Shown: one piece after another, positions 9,041 to 17,337 of the stretch
Position numbering within the stretch: position 1 is the first letter of the stretch
Layout of the letters: each line of letters starts with the position of its first letter
From: RGIG5612 sp045600845
GTDB lineage: Bacteria > Bacillota > Clostridia > Lachnospirales > Lachnospiraceae
NCBI GenBank assembly: GCA_045600845.1
Contig: JAZRYR010000030.1
Coordinates: 1-63,475, forward strand
DNA: 63,475 bases
Reading direction: 5' to 3'
Notes under the pieces: generated by a model
What the model was told of the DNA's origin: nothing
What the model saw: only the letters and a program-made list of their open reading frames with translations
Databases searched by the model: none
Position numbers and translations under genes: made by a program

Positions 9041-9903
9041 ACGATACCTCCGGTTTGGATAATTTCATTCAGGATGGCTTCCCCCCATAAAGGATAGAAA
9101 TCCGCAGTAAAGTGGACACCGTCTTCGCGGTACATTTCCTGATGTTCGTTTGCAATCTGCTCGTTATCGATAAATCCATAACCTTTCTCTTCACAGAATT
9201 TTTTAATCGCCTTGTTTCTTTCCGGAATAATCGTAAAGCCGGACATGCTGGCAAGTCCGGCTTCGCTGGCCGGAAGAATGGAAGAGAAGAATATTTGGGC
9301 ATTCGGAGCTTGTTCCTTAAGCAGGCCAAGATAATAGTCTAATGCTTCAATATAGGATTCGTCGGTATTGAAGTAAACCGGAGTTCCTAACTGTTGGGCA
9401 ATTTCATTTATGCCAAAGGCTACGACGATAAATCTCGGGTTTATGGATGCTACGGCGTCAAATACTGCCGGAAGTTCCATAATGCTCCAGGAAGTACCTG
9501 CCAGAATACGGGATTCGTCCATACAGTTGTAAGAGGAAAAGCCAACGACACGGGAGTCCCCGATAATTACCGTATTGGTATCTGCCAGAGTTTGAAATAT
9601 CCGGTTTGGATCTTTCATCAATTTACGGATAATTTCCTGACGCTGCAGTTGGAAAATTTCATCTTCTATAGGCGTAATAGGATTTGCTTCCATAAGTTGT
9701 ATGGTCTTAATTCCATCCTGACGGATGTAAGAAATCGTCTTGTTTTGTATATTTTGATTTAGGAAAAGAATAGCCACGAAGATAAAAAATACCATGGCTA
9801 TAAGAGTGGAGACGATGATGGAATTGTATTGTTTGTTTTCTTCCATCGGATGCAAAACCGAAACCGGCAGAGCCGGAAAAATCATCAATAAACTAACAAT
9901 CAA
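9037..9903 (-). CDS. Membrane-anchored SGNH/GDSL hydrolase, second copy
   Basis: Up to 288 residues, with a transmembrane helix at about 29-49 and SGNH blocks VIIGDSRVVGFSS, VAFGINEIA and EDGVHFTADFYPLWG. The start is uncertain: a TTG at 9903 and ATGs at 9885 and 9846 all lack a good SD, and MEENKQYNS from 9846 leaves a normal membrane anchor. It is the first gene of the minus-strand surface-acylation operon and a duplicate of the next gene. The two copies differ most in the segment between the nucleophile and block III, suggesting different acceptors. Confidence 0.82.
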   Translation of the reverse strand: MIVSLLMIFPALPVSVLHPMEENKQYNSIIVSTLIAMVFFIFVAILFLNQNIQNKTISYIRQDGIKTIQLMEANPITPIEDEIFQLQRQEIIRKLMKDPNRIFQTLADTNTVIIGDSRVVGFSSYNCMDESRILAGTSWSIMELPAVFDAVASINPRFIVVAFGINEIAQQLGTPVYFNTDESYIEALDYYLGLLKEQAPNAQIFFSSILPASEAGLASMSGFTIIPERNKAIKKFCEEKGYGFIDNEQIANEHQEMYREDGVHFTADFYPLWGEAILNEIIQTGGIV

Positions 9904-10058
9904 TTTTATAATGAATAAGGTTAAATTTCAATATTTTGCTACAATGACGGAAAAAAGTATGTTAGAATACAAAAGTTAAATAAAAAAAGCAGCTGTCTGA
10001 GGACAGGTGCAAAAATAAAAGATGCCGGCCCATCTGTCGGCATAGAAAGAAGGATATT

Positions 10059-11633
10059 ATGGCAAAAACACCGTACTACATCACAACAGCGATTGCTTAC
10101 ACATCAGGCAAACCACACATCGGCAATACTTATGAAATCGTATTGGCAGATGCGATCGCACGTTTCCGTTCCATGGAAGGCTATGACGTACGTTTCCAGA
10201 CCGGAACTGACGAGCATGGACAGAAAATCGAAGACAAAGCAAATGCAGCAGGAATCACTCCAAAGGCTTATGTTGACGCTATGGCAGCAGAAGTGAAACG
10301 TATTTGGGACCTGATGGATACTTCTTATGACCGTTTTATCCGTACCACGGACCCGGATCATGAACTCCAGGTTCAGAAAATGTTTAAAAAGCTCTATGAA
10401 CAGGGCGATATCTATAAAGGACAGTATGATGGACTTTACTGCAAGCCTTGTGAGTCCTTCTATACCGAGAGCCAGTTAGTTGACGGAAAATGCCCGGATT
10501 GTGGAGGTGAAGTACTGCCTGCAAAAGAAGAAGCTTATTTCTTCAAAATGAGTAAATATGCAGACCGTCTCATTGAGCATATCGAGACGCATCCGGAATT
10601 CATTCAGCCGGAATCCCGTAAGAATGAGATGATGAACAACTTCCTGAAACCAGGTCTTCAGGACCTTTGCGTTTCCCGGACCTCTTTCAAATGGGGCATT
10701 CCTGTAGATTTTGATCCAGACCATGTTGTTTATGTTTGGATTGATGCTTTATCCAACTACATCACCGGTTTAGGATTTGATTTAGACGGAAATCATGGCG
10801 ACCTTTACAAGAAATACTGGCCGGCAGACCTTCACCTGATCGGTAAAGATATTTTAAGATTCCATACCATTTACTGGCCGATCATGCTGATGGCTTTGGA
10901 TGTTTCGCTTCCAAAACAGATTTTCGGACACCCATGGCTGCTCTTAGGCGAAGGAAAAATGAGTAAATCCAAAGGCAACGTAATGTATGCAGATGATCTG
11001 GTAAATATGTTTGGCGTAGATGCCATCCGTTACTTCGTTCTTCATGAGATGCCTTTCGAAAACGATGGAACCATCACATGGGAGCTCTTAGTAGAAAGAA
11101 TTAATTCTGATTTAGCAAACACTTTAGGAAATTTGGTAAACCGTACGGTTTCCATGTCGAATAAATATTTTGGCGGTGTAGTTGAGAACAAAGGCGTAGA
11201 AGGCGATGTCGATGCAGACTTCAAAGCAGTAATTACCGGAACCCGTGACAAAGCCGTTAAGAAGATGACCGACCTCCACGTAGCAGATGCCATGACGGAA
11301 ATCTGGGATCTCTTCAAGAGATGCAACAAATACATTGACGAGACGGAACCTTGGGTATTGGCAAAAGACGACGCTCAAAGCGACCGTCTGGCAACCGTTC
11401 TTTATAACCTGATTGAAGCCATTAACATTGGCGCAAGCCTGGCAGAACCGTTCATTCCTGGAACCTGCGGGAAGATTTTGGCTCAGATTGGTGCGGAGAA
11501 GAGAGACTTTGAAGATATGGACAAATTCGGTCTGTATCCATCCGGCGGCAAAGTAACCGATGCTCCGGAAATTTTATTCGCTCGTCTGAAACTGAACGAA
11601 GTACTGGAGAAAGTAGAAGCTTTACAGAACTAA
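10059..11633 (+). CDS. metG: Methionyl-tRNA synthetase
   Basis: The enzyme charges tRNA-Met with methionine in the cytoplasm. The class I signature is KPHIGN (residues 18-23) and KMSKS starts at residue 300. A zinc knuckle is formed by Cys128, Cys131, Cys145 and Cys148. At 524 residues it lacks the C-terminal tRNA-binding (EMAP/Trbp111-like) domain found in the ~650-residue versions, which is a common short form. The leader has two small hairpins (GCTGTC/GGACAG and ATGCCG/CGGCAT), but no T-box signature was recognised. The stop is one base before the tatD start. Confidence 0.97.
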   Translation: MAKTPYYITTAIAYTSGKPHIGNTYEIVLADAIARFRSMEGYDVRFQTGTDEHGQKIEDKANAAGITPKAYVDAMAAEVKRIWDLMDTSYDRFIRTTDPDHELQVQKMFKKLYEQGDIYKGQYDGLYCKPCESFYTESQLVDGKCPDCGGEVLPAKEEAYFFKMSKYADRLIEHIETHPEFIQPESRKNEMMNNFLKPGLQDLCVSRTSFKWGIPVDFDPDHVVYVWIDALSNYITGLGFDLDGNHGDLYKKYWPADLHLIGKDILRFHTIYWPIMLMALDVSLPKQIFGHPWLLLGEGKMSKSKGNVMYADDLVNMFGVDAIRYFVLHEMPFENDGTITWELLVERINSDLANTLGNLVNRTVSMSNKYFGGVVENKGVEGDVDADFKAVITGTRDKAVKKMTDLHVADAMTEIWDLFKRCNKYIDETEPWVLAKDDAQSDRLATVLYNLIEAINIGASLAEPFIPGTCGKILAQIGAEKRDFEDMDKFGLYPSGGKVTDAPEILFARLKLNEVLEKVEALQN

Positions 11634-11634
11634 T

Positions 11635-12450
11635 ATGATTTTTGATACACACGCACATTACGATGATAGCGCTTTTAATGAAGACCGGGAAGAAATTCTT
11701 TCCGGTCTTAAAAGTAATGGCGTCGGTTTTGTCGTAGATGCCGCCGCCCGTTGCAGTTCCATTCCGAAAATTATTGAGCTGACGGAAAAATATGATTTCC
11801 TTTACGGTGCGGCTGGTCTTCATCCGACGGAACTTTATAAAATGGAATGTGGTGAAGACGATTCCATTCGTGGCAATAAGGACTTTTATGCCGGCGATAA
11901 AGAATTTGAAATCGTAAAAGATGCCTTAAAGAATCCGAAAATCATTGCCGTAGGCGAAATCGGTCTGGATTACCATTATCCGGATACGGATAAGCCTTTC
12001 CAGAAAGAATGGTTTGCCCGTCAGATCAATCTGGCAAAGGACGTGAATTATCCGATTCTGGTTCATAGCCGGGACAGCGCAGCGGATACTTTGGATGTGA
12101 TTCGGGCAGAATCTGCAAAAGATTGTGGCGGCGTTATCCATTGCTTCTCCTATGAACTGGAAATGGCAAAAATCTATCTGGATTTAGGATTCTATATTGG
12201 GGTAGGCGGCGTTTTAACTTACAAAAACGGCCGCAAGCTGAGACAGATTGTAGAATACATGCCGATGGATCGGGTCCTTTTGGAAACGGATTGTCCGTAT
12301 CTGGCTCCAGAACCGGTGAGAGGCAGCAGAAACAATTCTGCCAACATCAAATATGTGGCAGAAAAAATCGCAGAAATCAAAGGCCTCAGCTTTGAAGAAG
12401 TTGTAGCCATTACCGAAGAAAATGCCAGGAGAATGTATCAGCTGGACTGA
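11635..12450 (+). CDS. tatD: TatD family metal-dependent hydrolase
   Basis: The 271-residue TIM-barrel hydrolase has all TatD signatures: MIFDTHAHYD at the N-terminus, VGEIGLDYHY, PILVHSRDSAADTL, GVIHCFSYELEMA and LLETDCPYLAPEP. Family members act as 3'-5' exonucleases or deoxyribonucleases on DNA. It starts one base after the metG stop and lies before rsmA, the same metG-tatD-rsmA order seen in Bacillus and many Clostridia. It has a short extra loop (NKDFYAGDKEFEIVKDAL) but normal length otherwise. Confidence 0.95.
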   Translation: MIFDTHAHYDDSAFNEDREEILSGLKSNGVGFVVDAAARCSSIPKIIELTEKYDFLYGAAGLHPTELYKMECGEDDSIRGNKDFYAGDKEFEIVKDALKNPKIIAVGEIGLDYHYPDTDKPFQKEWFARQINLAKDVNYPILVHSRDSAADTLDVIRAESAKDCGGVIHCFSYELEMAKIYLDLGFYIGVGGVLTYKNGRKLRQIVEYMPMDRVLLETDCPYLAPEPVRGSRNNSANIKYVAEKIAEIKGLSFEEVVAITEENARRMYQLD

Positions 12451-12540
12451 GATGGCAAGAAAGTACACGAAGAAAGTCTCGCAAGGCGAAAAGCAAAGCG
12501 AGGTGTGCAAGGGAAATGTCGTGAGACGGAAAAAGAAAAA

Positions 12541-13434
12541 ATGGAAAATTTAGGAAACCCGAATAAAACTTTAGAACTGATAAAAAGTCATGATTTTTCT
12601 ATCCAAAAAAAATACGGACAGAACTTCCTGATTGATGCCAACGTGCTCTCTTCCATCGTCAGCGCAGCAGGAATTACCAAGGACGACATCGTTCTGGAAA
12701 TCGGCCCCGGTCTGGGAGCTCTTACCGAGCATCTGCTCCAAGCGGCGAAACATGTAATTGCGGTAGAAGTAGATAAGATGCTGATTCCGATTTTAAAGGA
12801 AAATTTTAAGGATTATGAGAATTTCACGCTAATCAACGATGATATTTTGAAGGTGGATATGGAAGAACTGATTTCCTCTGTCCGAAAAGAAAAACTGTCG
12901 GAAGATGAGGGGTCAAACACCGGTGCAGTAAAGGTTGTTGCGAACTTGCCGTATTACATTACCACTCCGATTGTTATGGAACTTCTGGAAAAGCAGCATA
13001 ATATTGAAAGTATTACGGTCATGATCCAGAAGGAAGTTGCACAGAGAATGCAGGAGGGTCCGGGAAGCAAGGCCTATGGGGCTTTAAGTCTGGCGGTACA
13101 GTTTTATTCCCGGCCGGAAGTGGTGATGATCGTTTCGAAAAACTGCTTCATTCCAAAGCCGGATGTAGATTCTGCAGTTATCAAGCTGGATATTTTCAAA
13201 GAAGGGGAGCGGCCGGTAAAAGTGAAGGATGCAGAGCGCATGTTTCATATTATCCGTGGGGCGTTCAATCAGAGAAGAAAAACTTTAGTGAATGCTTTGG
13301 GAAATGCACAGAACCTGAACTGTTCGAAAGAACAGGTGGCAGCAGCTCTTGTTAAAATGGGAAAAAGTGAAACTATCCGTGGCGAGGCGCTGTCTTTATA
13401 CGATTTCGCTGCGTTATCAGATATATTAGAGTAA
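12541..13434 (+). CDS. rsmA: 16S rRNA (adenine1518/1519-N6) dimethyltransferase RsmA (KsgA)
   Basis: The protein dimethylates two adjacent adenines in helix 45 of 16S rRNA. The SAM site is VLEIGPGLGALTEHLL and the target-adenine motif is NLPYYITTP. FGxxF-like KKYGQNFLID is at the N-terminus, as in the family. I chose the ATG at 12541 (297 residues); an upstream in-frame GTG at 12505 would add 12 residues with no family similarity. A 7-bp stem (GTCTCGC with GTGAGAC) covers 12476-12527 just ahead of the start. The last 62 bases overlap the end of the convergent lgt gene. Confidence 0.94.
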   Translation: MENLGNPNKTLELIKSHDFSIQKKYGQNFLIDANVLSSIVSAAGITKDDIVLEIGPGLGALTEHLLQAAKHVIAVEVDKMLIPILKENFKDYENFTLINDDILKVDMEELISSVRKEKLSEDEGSNTGAVKVVANLPYYITTPIVMELLEKQHNIESITVMIQKEVAQRMQEGPGSKAYGALSLAVQFYSRPEVVMIVSKNCFIPKPDVDSAVIKLDIFKEGERPVKVKDAERMFHIIRGAFNQRRKTLVNALGNAQNLNCSKEQVAAALVKMGKSETIRGEALSLYDFAALSDILE

Positions 13435-14182
13435 TAATGAATATGACGAGGCTGATCCACTGGGATGTGGAAAATGGGCCCCAGATTCCACGCTGAACAT
13501 CTCCGCGGAGGAATTCATCAAAAAAACGGATAATGGGATAAACGAGAAGATACGTTGATGTAACAGAAAAAGTATCTTCTTTTTTTAAGTAAATAAGTAA
13601 AAGAACGATAAAAAGAATCAGCTCTAACAAGGCTTCTAAAAGTTGAACCGGAAAGCGGGGAAAATTTACCAGATCGTCGTTTACTCCAGGAGTTACGAAG
13701 GAAGCGTTGTAATGAATGGCCAAAGGTCCATGATATTCGATTCCGTAACAACAGCCGGAAAGGGCACAGCCGATGCGGCCAAAGAAATGGAACAGGGGAC
13801 AGGTTAGCACGATAATGTTGAAATAGGGACGAATCGGAAGAGGGATTCTTCTACAGTAGATATACATGAACAGAAGCCCCATTAATAGCCCACCATAGAA
13901 AACCATACCGGAAGCTGCGATGCCTAAAGAGGAAACAAAATCATTGAAACTTTTCAGCGTAGGGCCGATTTCTTTTATGTATTCCGGAAGGCCGACCAGG
14001 AAAAAGAGCAAGTGGCCGCCAACAAATAAGCCTGCTGCACTGCAGGCATAAAGCCCGATAAAGCGTGATCTTGTAACGTTGCGGTTCTTGCTCAGGATAC
14101 ACACAACGATAACGGACGCGGCGAAGCCTAAAAGGCCGCATAACAGATAAAAAGTGACTTCATTCTGTAAAAATTCAAACAT
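13373..14182 (-). CDS. lgt: Prolipoprotein diacylglyceryl transferase
   Basis: Lgt moves a diacylglyceryl group from phosphatidylglycerol to the lipobox cysteine of prelipoproteins. The Lgt signature is present as GRIGCALSGCCYGIEYHGPL in a polytopic protein with about seven membrane helices. The usual Pro-x-Gln-Leu-Tyr-Glu motif appears as FPVQLLEA, so the sequence is somewhat divergent. I start at ATG 14182; an upstream GTG at 14221 would add 13 hydrophilic residues. Its 3' end overlaps rsmA tail to tail by 62 bases. Lipoproteins needing it are encoded at 19577 (ApbE) and 55009. Confidence 0.85.
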   Translation of the reverse strand: MFEFLQNEVTFYLLCGLLGFAASVIVVCILSKNRNVTRSRFIGLYACSAAGLFVGGHLLFFLVGLPEYIKEIGPTLKSFNDFVSSLGIAASGMVFYGGLLMGLLFMYIYCRRIPLPIRPYFNIIVLTCPLFHFFGRIGCALSGCCYGIEYHGPLAIHYNASFVTPGVNDDLVNFPRFPVQLLEALLELILFIVLLLIYLKKEDTFSVTSTYLLVYPIIRFFDEFLRGDVQRGIWGPFSTSQWISLVIFIITLIYLITQRNRIKTAPRHG

Positions 14183-14235
14183 AGAAAGCTTTTCCGGACC
14201 TGACGGTCCATGGTGGTTCACGAATAAAAGAAAGC

Positions 14236-14255
14236 GGGGAGCTTAAAAGCTCCCC
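14236..14255 (-). terminator. Hairpin between zinc-ribbon gene and lgt
   Basis: GGGGAGCTT-AA-AAGCTCCCC is a perfect 9-bp stem just past the stop of the minus-strand gene at 14272. Reading on the minus strand it is followed by GCTTTCTTTT, a weak U-tract. It probably limits read-through into lgt. Confidence 0.6.
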
Positions 14256-14271
14256 AGAACTTTTCCCCTCT

Positions 14272-14748
14272 TTAATAAAAAATGCCGGAATTAACCGCAC
14301 CAACAAAAACAATGGAAGTGAGGATGGTCAAAATGGCACTGACGATCAATCCGATAAGAGCAAGAATCCGACCGGTTTTTCCCATTTTGTTGGCAGGATT
14401 TTCTTTTTTTGCTTTTCCTCCGACAATCAGGCCGATAATGCAAATGATGATGCTGACGAATCCAAGAGGTCCCCAAAATGCTGTCCAAAAAGAACCTAAT
14501 CCCGCAATTCCTAAAACAAGAGTCCAGATGGATTTCTTAAGCGGTACCGGCTCCGGAGTTTGTTGCTGGGCGGCCATCTGTGGAACATATTCCTGAGCTT
14601 GTGGAGTAACGGCTTTTACTGTCGGCTCTGCGTTTGGAAGAGGATCGGACGAAACCGTTTCCATGACAGGGACAGCAACAGGGGCTCCGCAGTTTCCGCA
14701 GAATTTTGCGTTTTCTACTAATTCAGCACCACAGTTTGCACATTTCAT
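14272..14748 (-). CDS. Zinc-ribbon membrane protein (DUF4190-like)
   Basis: The N-terminus is a zinc ribbon with Cys3, Cys6, Cys17 and Cys20 (KCANCGAEL...FCGNCGAPV). A Pro/Gln-rich linker of about 50 residues follows, then two transmembrane segments around LGFVSIIICIIGLIVGGKA and ILALIGLIVSAILTILTSI, which resemble DUF4190. Total length is 158 residues. The start at 14748 is favoured by TGGAGGC 7 bases upstream over an ATG 21 bases earlier. Function is unknown; such proteins are common and often envelope-associated. Confidence 0.8.
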   Translation of the reverse strand: MKCANCGAELVENAKFCGNCGAPVAVPVMETVSSDPLPNAEPTVKAVTPQAQEYVPQMAAQQQTPEPVPLKKSIWTLVLGIAGLGSFWTAFWGPLGFVSIIICIIGLIVGGKAKKENPANKMGKTGRILALIGLIVSAILTILTSIVFVGAVNSGIFY

Positions 14749-14798
14749 ATTTTGCCTCCATTTATACAAATCATTTATAACTTATCCTGTAAAAATTA

Positions 14799-14829
14799 TT
14801 GCCTTATAATACCACAATCATGTTATAAT
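14799..14829 (+). promoter_or_regulatory. Promoter for tsaC operon
   Basis: TTGCCT (14799-14804) and TATAAT (14824-14829) are 19 bases apart, slightly long but with a consensus -10. A start near 14836 would leave a leader of only about 14 bases, just enough for the GGAGGG ahead of the ATG at 14850. Confidence 0.5.
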
Positions 14830-14849
14830 TTGCAATAATGGAGGGCGTG

Positions 14850-15476
14850 ATGAATACAGTTCGATTATCTGCTGAAGATGAGAATTTAACTGCTGCAGGC
14901 CGGGTTTTGAAAGAAGGCGGTATCGTAGCTTTCCCTACGGACACGGTCTATGGATTAGGAGCCATTTATCGTGATGAGAAAGCAGTTGCTAAAATTTTCG
15001 AAGCGAAAGGCCGTGATGAAGGGAAGCCTTTGAGTATCCTGGTCAGCAATATTGATCAGGTTCATCTGCTGGCAGATTTTGGCTCTGGAGAAATGTATGA
15101 AAAAGCGCTTCGGCTCATGAAAAAATACTGGCCAGGCGCGCTGACGTTGATTTTTAAAAAGAAGCCGGGTATTCCGGATAATGTAACGGCTGGTGGAGAA
15201 ACCATTGGCATCCGTATGCCGGATCTGGAAGTGACCTTGAAGATTATCGAAGCAGCGGGGCTTCCATTGGCGGCACCGAGTGCCAATACTTCTGGAAAAC
15301 GTAGCTCTGTAACTGCCGAGGAGGTAGCGGAAGACCTGAATGGAAAAATAGATATGATCCTTGATGGCGGAGCGTGCAAAGTAGGGCTTGCATCCACCGT
15401 TGTGGACATGACAGGGGAATATCCGAAGATAATAAGAGAAGGGGTTATTACACAGGAAATGATTGATGAAGCGTGA
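14850..15476 (+). CDS. tsaC: Threonylcarbamoyl-AMP synthase
   Basis: The enzyme makes threonylcarbamoyl-AMP from threonine, bicarbonate and ATP, the first step of t6A37 modification of ANN-decoding tRNAs. YrdC-fold motifs are clear: GGIVAFPTDTVYGLGA, then GRDEGKPLSILV, WPGALTLIFKK, IGIRMPD and PLAAPSANTSGKRS. It is 208 residues from the chosen ATG (GGAGGG at 14840); an ATG at 14838 is too close to the SD. It lacks the extra C-terminal Sua5 domain. Downstream are an LMW-phosphatase-like gene and rpiB, the same order as ywlC-ywlE-ywlF of Bacillus. Confidence 0.93.
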   Translation: MNTVRLSAEDENLTAAGRVLKEGGIVAFPTDTVYGLGAIYRDEKAVAKIFEAKGRDEGKPLSILVSNIDQVHLLADFGSGEMYEKALRLMKKYWPGALTLIFKKKPGIPDNVTAGGETIGIRMPDLEVTLKIIEAAGLPLAAPSANTSGKRSSVTAEEVAEDLNGKIDMILDGGACKVGLASTVVDMTGEYPKIIREGVITQEMIDEA

Positions 15477-15546
15477 CATTTTAAACGCTGGTCGATAAAA
15501 TCACAAAGAAGGTACTACATGTACGATCAATGGGGGATTTGTACAC

Positions 15547-16005
15547 ATGGCGAGATTTAATCGGATTATTTTTTTGGATGAGGACAATACAAGACTCAGC
15601 CCGTTAGCGTCGGTATTGTTTAAGAAGAAAGTAAGAGCGGCATCTATCGATGGACTGAATATTGCATCCAGAGGAAATGTGGTTCTTTTTCCGGAACCAG
15701 TAAACCAAAAAGTTGTGGAAATCGCGAAAAAGAATGATGCAGAGCTGTCCTCATATGCAGCATTAGCGTTGACGGAAGAAGATTTTTCAGACAAAACATT
15801 AATACTGGCAATGGATAACGGAAGCAAATCTGTGGCCTATGCCCGTTTCTCTTCTGCCATAAATGTTTATACGCTGAAAGAGTATCTGGGAAGCAGCGGA
15901 GATTTAAAGCTCCCGTTGGGTGGAACCATGGAAGAATATGAAACCATTGTGGAAATATTAAAGGGTCTTCTGGACAATCTGGTTATGAAATTTGCGGAAG
16001 AATGA
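15547..16005 (+). CDS. Catalytically degenerate LMW protein phosphatase (YwlE-like)
   Basis: The 152-residue protein aligns over its length with low-molecular-weight phosphatases such as the arginine phosphatase YwlE, and sits where ywlE does, between tsaC and rpiB. The P-loop reads IIFLDEDNTRLSP in place of the family's V-C-x-G-N-x-C-R-S-P. The catalytic Cys is Asp11 and the CX5R arginine is Leu17. The general-acid DP loop reads LKLPLGGTMEEY, so the Asp is Leu122. All three catalytic residues are lost while the Asn, Ser-Pro and GGxxEEY surroundings remain. The frame is intact, so this looks like a maintained pseudoenzyme rather than a decaying gene. An SD-like GGGGG precedes the ATG. Confidence 0.75.
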   Translation: MARFNRIIFLDEDNTRLSPLASVLFKKKVRAASIDGLNIASRGNVVLFPEPVNQKVVEIAKKNDAELSSYAALALTEEDFSDKTLILAMDNGSKSVAYARFSSAINVYTLKEYLGSSGDLKLPLGGTMEEYETIVEILKGLLDNLVMKFAEE

Positions 16006-16037
16006 TCTTTCGCCAGAGCGGAGGATCGCATAAAGCA

Positions 16038-16115
16038 GATGCTGAGTTCCGAACAGAAGCTGGTGAAATAGGGATGCGAAATTCCGAACAGAAGGCTGAC
16101 GTAATTAGGATGCGG
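16038..16115. repeat. Imperfect 35-36-bp tandem repeats
   Basis: Units beginning GATGC and containing TTCCGAACAGAAG start at 16038 and 16073, with the start of a third at 16109. They lie in the gap before rpiB. The short reading frame across them is not believed to be a gene. Confidence 0.55.
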
Positions 16116-16173
16116 AGCCTGAAAAAAATAAAAAATCGCAAAAGCAGAATAAACATATATCGGGAGGATGAAA

Positions 16174-16602
16174 ATGATAGCGATTGGTAGCGACCATGCC
16201 GGATTCGAGATGAAAGAGGCATTAAAGAAACATTTGGAAGAAAAAGGATATGAAGTGAAGGATTTTGGTACAGATTCGGATCAGTCCTGTGATTATCCGG
16301 AATTTGCAAAGGCGGTTTCTCATTGTGTAGCAGATGGAACAGCAGAAAAAGGAGTTCTGATCTGTGGAACAGGTATCGGTATGAGCATGGCGGCAAACAA
16401 AGTAAAAGGAATCCGTGCAGCTGTTGTTGGGGATGTATTTTCTGCACAGGCTACTCGCGAGCATAACGATGCAAACATTATCTGCATGGGCGCTCGTGTC
16501 ATCGATCTGGAAAAAGCAACGGAATTTCTGGATATCTTTGTGAGCACCGACTTTTCATACGGCGAAAATCATATCCGGCGTATTGGAAAACTGGAAGACT
16601 GA
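16174..16602 (+). CDS. rpiB: Ribose-5-phosphate isomerase B
   Basis: RpiB interconverts ribose-5-phosphate and ribulose-5-phosphate in the pentose phosphate pathway. The N-terminal GSDHAGFEMK, the active-site loop LICGTGIGMSMAANK with the catalytic Cys, and ATREHNDANIICMGAR are all present. The start is set at 16174 because GGGAGG directly abuts an upstream ATG at 16168, leaving no spacer. It is 142 residues, normal for RpiB. It closes the tsaC-LMWP-rpiB run. Confidence 0.94.
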   Translation: MIAIGSDHAGFEMKEALKKHLEEKGYEVKDFGTDSDQSCDYPEFAKAVSHCVADGTAEKGVLICGTGIGMSMAANKVKGIRAAVVGDVFSAQATREHNDANIICMGARVIDLEKATEFLDIFVSTDFSYGENHIRRIGKLED

Positions 16603-16723
16603 TGCCATCGGTGGAATGGAAAAAACTGTTTTCCTGAAAGAAATAAAATATGATTGAAAAAAGGTAAAACGCGGCGGGACAGCCCGATCATGGGATATAT
16701 TGAAAAAATGAAAGGAGTATATC

Positions 16724-17212
16724 GTGAGTAATAAAAGAGAAAATTATATTTCCTGGGATGAATATTTTATGGGGGTGGCTTTCTTAGCTGCCCAGCGTTC
16801 GAAAGATCCGTCCACTCAGGTTGGCGCATGCATCGTCAGCCAGGATAACAAGATTCTGTCCATTGGATACAACGGGTTACCGAGAGGCTGCTCGGATGAT
16901 GAGTTTCCATGGGAAAAAACTGACGAGACTCCAGATCATAGCAAATATTTTTATACAACCCACAGCGAGCTGAATGCGATTCTGAATTACCGCGGCGGTT
17001 CTTTGGAAGGCTCGAAACTGTATGTGACGCTGTTCCCATGTAATGAATGTGCGAAGGCTGTTATTCAGGCTGGCATTAAAGAAATAATCTATGGTGATGA
17101 CAAATATGCAGATACTCCGGGTGTTATCGCATCCAAGCGAATGTTGGATGCTGCTGGAGTCAACTATCACCCATACGACTACAGCGGAAAGAAAATCGAG
17201 CTGAATCTGTAA
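16724..17212 (+). CDS. dCMP deaminase family protein
   Basis: The 162-residue enzyme carries the zinc cytidine/deoxycytidylate deaminase motifs HSELNAIL (ligand His and catalytic Glu) and PCNECAK (two Cys ligands), with MGVAFLAAQRSKDPSTQVGA at the N-terminus as in ComEB-type dCMP deaminases. It would convert dCMP to dUMP for thymidylate synthesis. Start is GTG with AAAGGAG 8 bases upstream. It stands alone after rpiB and is followed by a repeat-rich noncoding stretch. Confidence 0.93.
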   Translation: MSNKRENYISWDEYFMGVAFLAAQRSKDPSTQVGACIVSQDNKILSIGYNGLPRGCSDDEFPWEKTDETPDHSKYFYTTHSELNAILNYRGGSLEGSKLYVTLFPCNECAKAVIQAGIKEIIYGDDKYADTPGVIASKRMLDAAGVNYHPYDYSGKKIELNL

Positions 17213-17262
17213 AAAGAGATAGCTGGGAAAATCCTGTGATGCAGGACAAAATTTATATAAGG

Positions 17263-17302
17263 ATACCCCTGAAAACGAGAAATTCAGTTTTCAGGGGTAT
17301 TT
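17263..17302. terminator. Perfect 14-bp stem-loop after dCMP deaminase gene
   Basis: ATACCCCTGAAAAC (17263-17276) and GTTTTCAGGGGTAT (17287-17300) are perfectly complementary around a 10-base loop. Only TTT-A follows, so as a terminator it is unusual, but its place 50 bases past a stop codon fits transcription end or mRNA protection. Confidence 0.55.
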
Positions 17303-17337
17303 AAGATTCGCAGAAAATATGTCTTGGGTTTTCGTAA

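Noticed and set aside
9980..10058. T-box or riboswitch upstream of metG
   Set aside because: Two small hairpins are visible, but no T-box consensus (AGGGTGG-type) or terminator/antiterminator pair was found.
16002..16190. 62-residue frame before rpiB
   Set aside because: It spans imperfect repeats, has no SD and overlaps the rpiB start out of frame.
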